From: a bacterium
GTDB taxonomy: Bacteria > Krumholzibacteriota > Krumholzibacteria > LZORAL124-64-63
Assembly: GCA_030592025.1 (NCBI GenBank)
Contig: JAUUZX010000034.1
Coordinates: 1 to 8,760, forward strand
Reading direction: 5' to 3'
Length of the DNA stretch: 8,760 nt
Made by a program: the position numbers and the translations under genes. This document shows, in pieces, positions 5,878 to 8,760 of the stretch (positions within the stretch are counted from its first letter, which is position 1; the number at the start of each line of letters is the position of its first letter). Below the pieces are notes generated by a model. The model did not search any database and had not been told where the DNA came from. It saw only the letters and a program-made list of their open reading frames with translations.

Positions 5878-6372
5878 ATGAAGTTCAACCTGCCCCGGCC
5901 GACGCTGCCCAAGCGGCCCTTCAGCCGGCCGACCCTTCCGGACCGCTCGCAGCTGGTGCTGGTGCTGGGTGGTGGGTGTCTGCTGGCGGCCTGCCTCTAC
6001 GTCTTTGCCGGGCCTGGCCTGGGTGAGGTGCAGCAAACATCCCGCGAGACCGCCGTGCGTTCCAACGCCGCCACCCTCCAACTGGCGGCCGAGACCTACG
6101 CCGCCCAGCATCAGGGCCGCTACGCCACCGATCCCCTGGACCTGGTCGTGCACCTGCCGAGTGATCGCGCCCCGCGCAATCCCTTCACGGGCGAGGTCGT
6201 GGCCTTCACGGACGAACCCGGCGGGATCACCTACCGATCGCCCACCCGGGGCGGCGACTACATCATCGAGGGCTGGGGGAGTGCGGCCACCACGGAGCCC
6301 CTGATCCGCCTCATGGGCCGAGCCGCCGACCCGCATCTGGGCGTGGCGAGCCAGGCCGGCCTCGCGCGGTAG
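5878..6372 (+). CDS. Pilin-like membrane protein lacking a prepilin leader (PilA paralogue)
   Basis: A 164-residue protein not recognised as a named family. ATG 5878 follows GGAG (5869-5872). Residues 1-25 are Pro/Arg-rich with RPTLP twice (7-11, 17-21). A single hydrophobic helix (about 26-45) is followed by NAATLQLAAETYAAQHQGRY and NPFTGE, closely resembling HTLQLAAEDYAVRNDGIY and NAFTG of the PilA encoded just upstream. The distance from helix start to LQLAAE is 41 residues here and 42 in PilA, so the pilin fold seems kept. Yet there is no G/FTLIE processing site and no Glu5 equivalent (Val29 stands there), so it should not be processed or polymerised normally. It probably stays in the inner membrane with the globular domain outside. 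LAAC at 36-39 fits a lipobox, but hydrophobic residues after the Cys argue for a membrane anchor. Likely roles, all inferred: pilin partner, chaperone or assembly modulator. Confidence 0.75.
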   Translation: MKFNLPRPTLPKRPFSRPTLPDRSQLVLVLGGGCLLAACLYVFAGPGLGEVQQTSRETAVRSNAATLQLAAETYAAQHQGRYATDPLDLVVHLPSDRAPRNPFTGEVVAFTDEPGGITYRSPTRGGDYIIEGWGSAATTEPLIRLMGRAADPHLGVASQAGLAR

Positions 6373-6410
6373 ATTCCGGCTTCCGCGGAGAACCGGCCCC
6401 CCCTTGGAAT

Positions 6411-6426
6411 TGGCATCCCCGTTGCA
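6411..6426 (+). promoter_or_regulatory. Sigma-54 (RpoN) promoter of the ABC/TPR operon
   Basis: TGGCATCCCCGTTGCA matches TGGCA and TTGCA of the consensus exactly, with GG (6412-6413) and GC (6424-6425) 10 bp apart. A start near 6437 gives a leader of about 69 nt before the ABC ATPase ATG at 6506. It lies in the intergenic gap in the right orientation. The likely activator is PilR, but no enhancer repeat like that of pilA is evident upstream, so another activator is possible. Confidence 0.75.
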
Positions 6427-6454
6427 TTCCCCCCTCAAGACATCAACACGCCGG

Positions 6455-6469
6455 CCGGTCCCCCACCGG
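6455..6469 (+). other. Leader hairpin CCGGT-CCCCC-ACCGG before the ABC operon
   Basis: A perfect 5-bp stem with a C5 loop in the predicted leader, extendable by one G-T pair, 19 nt before the GGAGGT ribosome-binding site (6489-6494). Too small to call a riboswitch; no T-tract. Confidence 0.25.
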
Positions 6470-6505
6470 TTGAGCGCCATGCGCCAGCGGAGGTGACTGC
6501 AGACC

Positions 6506-7537
6506 ATGCACCAGCCGACCAGATACGGACCAGGGACCGTCAGCGGTTCCGTGACATCCATCGAGCCCGCGCTCCGAGCCGGGCCGGAGCAAACGAAGTC
6601 TTCGGACACGGCGGCCCTCGAGGTCGTCGACCTGGGCAAAACCTTCCGCTCGGGCTTGCTACGCCGAAAAATACGCGGCATCGAGGGCGTGTCGTTCCGC
6701 GTGCGCCGGGGCGAGATCTTCGCCTTGCTGGGCCACAACGGCGCCGGCAAGACGACGACCATCAACTGCCTGCTGAACCTCTGCCACCCCGACACGGGCC
6801 GCGTCATGATCCAGGGCCGGGACCACGCCGCCAAGGGCGCGCGCCGACGGGTGGGCTACCTGCCCGAGCGTCCGTACTTCTTCGAGCATCTCAGCGGTCG
6901 CGAGCTTCTGCGGTTCTACGGCAAGCTCCTGGACCTGTCCGGCGCCGACCTCGACACGCAGGTCGAGCAGGTGCTTTCCCAGGTGGGCATGACCGAGGCC
7001 GCCGACCGCCGCCTGCGGAAGATCTCCAAGGGCATGCTCCAGCGCATCGGCCTGGCCCAGGCGTTGCTTGGCGACCCGGAACTGCTCATCCTCGACGAGC
7101 CCATGAGCGGCCTGGACCCCATGGGCCGCCGCGAGGTGCGCGAGCTCATGGGCACGCTGCGTGACCAGGGCTGCACGATTCTCCTGTCGAGCCATATCGT
7201 GCCGGATGTCGAGATGCTGGCCGACACGGTGGGCATCCTCAAGAACGGTCGTCTGGTGAAGCAGTGCGACCGCCGCGAGATCGCCGCCGGCGCCGCCTAC
7301 CTGGTGCACGCCACGGCCCCCGGCGAGGACACCGACCGCTGGCCTGTCTGGCTCAGGGAGGCCGCTCCGAAAATAACGGGCAACGCCCTGCGCATCCCCG
7401 TGGGCAACACCGGCGACCTGCGCCAGGTGCTGGAGAGTTGCCACCAGGACGGCTTGCCCGTGCGTTCGGTGGAGACGCGCCACACCGGTCTCGAAGATCT
7501 TTACCTCGCCGTCCACCAACAGGGGGTGCAGGCATGA
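6506..7537 (+). CDS. ABC transporter ATP-binding protein, type IV pilus-linked (M. xanthus PilH-like by position)
   Basis: A 343-residue ABC-2-type ATPase. ATG 6506 follows GGAGGT (6489-6494) at 11 nt, somewhat long; GTG 6551 is an alternative without a ribosome-binding site. The first 36 residues are a non-conserved polar extension, then ALEVVDLGKTF opens the nucleotide-binding domain. Walker A GHNGAGKT is at 76-83, the Q-loop position is Glu121 (GYLPERP, common in this subgroup), the signature is ISKGMLQR at 173-180, Walker B LLILDEP at 193-199, the D-loop SGLD and the switch His230 in SSHIVPD. Residues beyond about 255 form a C-terminal domain. All catalytic residues are present. It overlaps the permease gene by 4 nt (ATGA). 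Substrate unknown; in M. xanthus an ABC ATPase at this locus is required for pili, so a pilus-assembly role is plausible. Many such ATPases near Nos/Gld-type systems look alike. Confidence 0.9.
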   Translation: MHQPTRYGPGTVSGSVTSIEPALRAGPEQTKSSDTAALEVVDLGKTFRSGLLRRKIRGIEGVSFRVRRGEIFALLGHNGAGKTTTINCLLNLCHPDTGRVMIQGRDHAAKGARRRVGYLPERPYFFEHLSGRELLRFYGKLLDLSGADLDTQVEQVLSQVGMTEAADRRLRKISKGMLQRIGLAQALLGDPELLILDEPMSGLDPMGRREVRELMGTLRDQGCTILLSSHIVPDVEMLADTVGILKNGRLVKQCDRREIAAGAAYLVHATAPGEDTDRWPVWLREAAPKITGNALRIPVGNTGDLRQVLESCHQDGLPVRSVETRHTGLEDLYLAVHQQGVQA

Positions 7538-8307
7538 GCATGCAGCACATAGGAGCCCTGGCGGCCAACACCTTCCGCGAGACAGTGCGTGACCGGGTCT
7601 TCTATCTTGTGGGTGTGTTCGGCTTCGCCCTCCTGGCCAGCACGGCCGTGCTCTCGCCCCTGACCGTGGGGGCCCAGAGCAAGATCATGACGGACGTCGG
7701 TCTGGCCGCCATGGTGGTCATCGGCCTGATGGTGGTCGTGTTCGTGGGCAGCAACATGGTGCGCAAGGAAATGGACAAGGGCACCATCGTCACCATCCTG
7801 GCCAAGCCCGTGGGGCGCCGCGAGTACCTCGTGGGCAAGTTCCTGGGCCTGAACCTCACCCTGAGCGCCATGCTCGGCATCATGGCGGTCCTGTTCGCCC
7901 TGGCGCTGTTCGTGGCGCCGGGAGCCTTCTCGCCGCGCTTCGTCGCGGCGGTCTACCTGACCTTCCTCGAGCTCACGGTGATCAACGCGGCGGCGGTGTT
8001 CTTCTCGACCTGCGTGTCGTCGGTGCTGGCGGCGGTGCTCACCCTGGGCGTGTTCGTGGTGGGGCACCTGAGCGAATCGATCCGCGAGTTCGGGAAGCTC
8101 CAGGGCGGTCCCATCCAGGAGAAAATCAGTACCGTCGTGTACTACCTGGTGCCGAACCTCGAGGCCTTCAACGTGCGGGGCGCCGTCGTCCACGGCGACG
8201 TCGTCAGCACGGAGCAGGTGGTCATCGCGACGATCTACGCCGTGGGCTGGACGCTCATCCTGCTGATCCTCGCCGGCGGCGTGTTCAGCCGACGGGAGCT
8301 GCGCTGA
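7534..8307 (+). CDS. ABC-2 type transporter permease
   Basis: A 257-residue integral membrane protein, partner of the ATPase encoded just upstream. ATG 7534 overlaps the ATPase TGA (ATGA) and has a G-rich ribosome-binding site (AGGGGGTG, 7521-7528); ATG 7540 is a second possible start. The N-terminus (ALAANTFRETVRDRVFYLV) is the amphipathic coupling segment typical of ABC-2 permeases. About six hydrophobic segments follow, near residues 22-44, 55-76, 105-130, 137-160, 163-180 and 230-250. The cytoplasmic stretch RKEMDKGTIVTILAKPVGRREYLVGKF between helices 2 and 3 is a hallmark of the family. One permease with one ATPase implies a homodimer. Its stop overlaps the next start (TGATG), so ATPase, permease and TPR protein are probably made in step. 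Substrate cannot be inferred. Confidence 0.9.
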   Translation: MSMQHIGALAANTFRETVRDRVFYLVGVFGFALLASTAVLSPLTVGAQSKIMTDVGLAAMVVIGLMVVVFVGSNMVRKEMDKGTIVTILAKPVGRREYLVGKFLGLNLTLSAMLGIMAVLFALALFVAPGAFSPRFVAAVYLTFLELTVINAAAVFFSTCVSSVLAAVLTLGVFVVGHLSESIREFGKLQGGPIQEKISTVVYYLVPNLEAFNVRGAVVHGDVVSTEQVVIATIYAVGWTLILLILAGGVFSRRELR

Positions 8308-8760
8308 TGCCCGGCAACCTCGGTGGCAGGATCGGTCGGGTGGCGGCGCTGGTCGCCCTGATGGCCGTCGTTGTCGTGAGCCTGAACACGCTGGACCGGG
8401 ACGATGTGCGGATGCGCCACGACGAGCGGCTCTACTTCCCCTCGGGCGAGTTCCTGGTGGAATCCTCCCTGGGGTTCCGCGAGGCCATGGCCGACTGGCT
8501 GTGGTTCCGCTTCATCCAGTACTACGGCTCCTTCAAGAAGGGCGAGAACGACCTGCGGTATCTCGACACGATCATCGCGGGCGTCAACCGGCTCGACCCG
8601 CGCTTCACCGAGGCCTACTACCTGGCGTCGTTCATCAACTGGTCCGATTTCGGCCGGCTCGATGCCGCCTACGACATCCTGCGCCGGGGCATCCTCAACA
8701 ACCCGGACAACGCCCTGCTGCATTTTCAGGTGGGCTTCATGCACTATGTGCTGGACCATG
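8307..8760 (+). CDS. Membrane-anchored TPR-repeat protein, 5' part (runs off window)
   Basis: An open frame starting at ATG 8307, overlapping the permease TGA by one base (TGATG) and continuing without a stop to the window end: 151 codons seen. An N-terminal hydrophobic helix (about residues 10-27, AALVALMAVVVVSL) anchors or exports the protein. A conserved-looking block follows, LYFPSGEFLVESSLGFREAMADWLW in register with residues 45-70. TPR-like helices come next: LDTIIAGVNRLDPRFTEAYY, then DAAYDILRRGILNNPDNALLHF with the NPDN turn typical of TPR units. The protein is probably periplasmic or inner-membrane and a scaffold for the adjacent ABC transporter or pilus machine. TPR proteins are common T4P accessories (PilF/Tgl pilotins), but those are lipoproteins and this has no lipobox, so a direct equivalence is unlikely. 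Total length unknown. Confidence 0.85.
   Translation, partial: MPGNLGGRIGRVAALVALMAVVVVSLNTLDRDDVRMRHDERLYFPSGEFLVESSLGFREAMADWLWFRFIQYYGSFKKGENDLRYLDTIIAGVNRLDPRFTEAYYLASFINWSDFGRLDAAYDILRRGILNNPDNALLHFQVGFMHYVLDH

Noticed and set aside
6376..6400. Terminator after the pilin-like gene
   Set aside because: The GC-rich self-complementary bases (TCCGCGGA) form only a short imperfect stem, followed by C-runs rather than T-runs.
7264..7533. Longer start for the ABC permease at 7264
   Set aside because: The upstream part is an Arg/Pro-rich out-of-frame reading of the ATPase gene. ATG 7534 has a ribosome-binding site and begins the recognisable permease N-terminus.
1..8760. CRISPR array, tRNA/rRNA genes, insertion sequence or prophage
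   Set aside because: No regularly spaced repeats, no tRNA-like cloverleaf, and no transposase or integrase motif seen on either strand.

Overview
This window carries most of a type IV pilus (T4P) regulatory and structural cluster on the + strand of a GC-rich (by eye about two-thirds G+C) Gram-negative-type bacterium. The order is pilT (3' end only), pilC, pilS, pilR, pilA, a pilin-like gene, an ABC ATPase, an ABC permease and the 5' part of a TPR protein. From general knowledge, pilT-C-S-R-A followed by an ABC transporter resembles the Myxococcus xanthus pil cluster, whose pilH encodes an ABC ATPase needed for pili. Similar layouts occur in Geobacter-like Desulfuromonadota and deep-branching high-GC phyla. 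The sequence alone does not fix the phylum. I see no RNA genes, insertion sequences, CRISPR arrays or minus-strand genes.

Region 1 (1-3354): the end of the retraction ATPase PilT, the inner-membrane platform protein PilC and the sensor kinase PilS are packed with gaps of 16 and 3 nt, so they are probably one transcript. Region 2 (3355-5054): a 167-nt AT-richer gap with palindromic TGCAA boxes precedes PilR, an NtrC-type sigma-54 activator with an unusual acidic C-terminal tail. Region 3 (5055-5845): a 262-nt regulatory region with inverted repeats and a near-consensus sigma-54 promoter leads into the major pilin gene pilA, which ends in a strong intrinsic terminator. Region 4 (5878-8760): a pilin-like membrane protein without a prepilin cleavage site comes first. 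A second near-consensus sigma-54 promoter follows, and then a translationally coupled set of ABC ATPase, ABC permease and TPR protein.

Working model (inference): PilS, a six-helix membrane kinase with a PAS domain, phosphorylates PilR. PilR with sigma-54 RNA polymerase fires the pilA promoter and perhaps the ABC operon promoter. PilC and PilT handle pilus assembly and retraction. The best candidates for something undescribed are the leaderless PilA paralogue, the CTTGCA/TGCAAG boxes in front of both pilR and pilA, the likely sigma-54 control of the pilus-linked ABC operon, and the acidic PilR tail.
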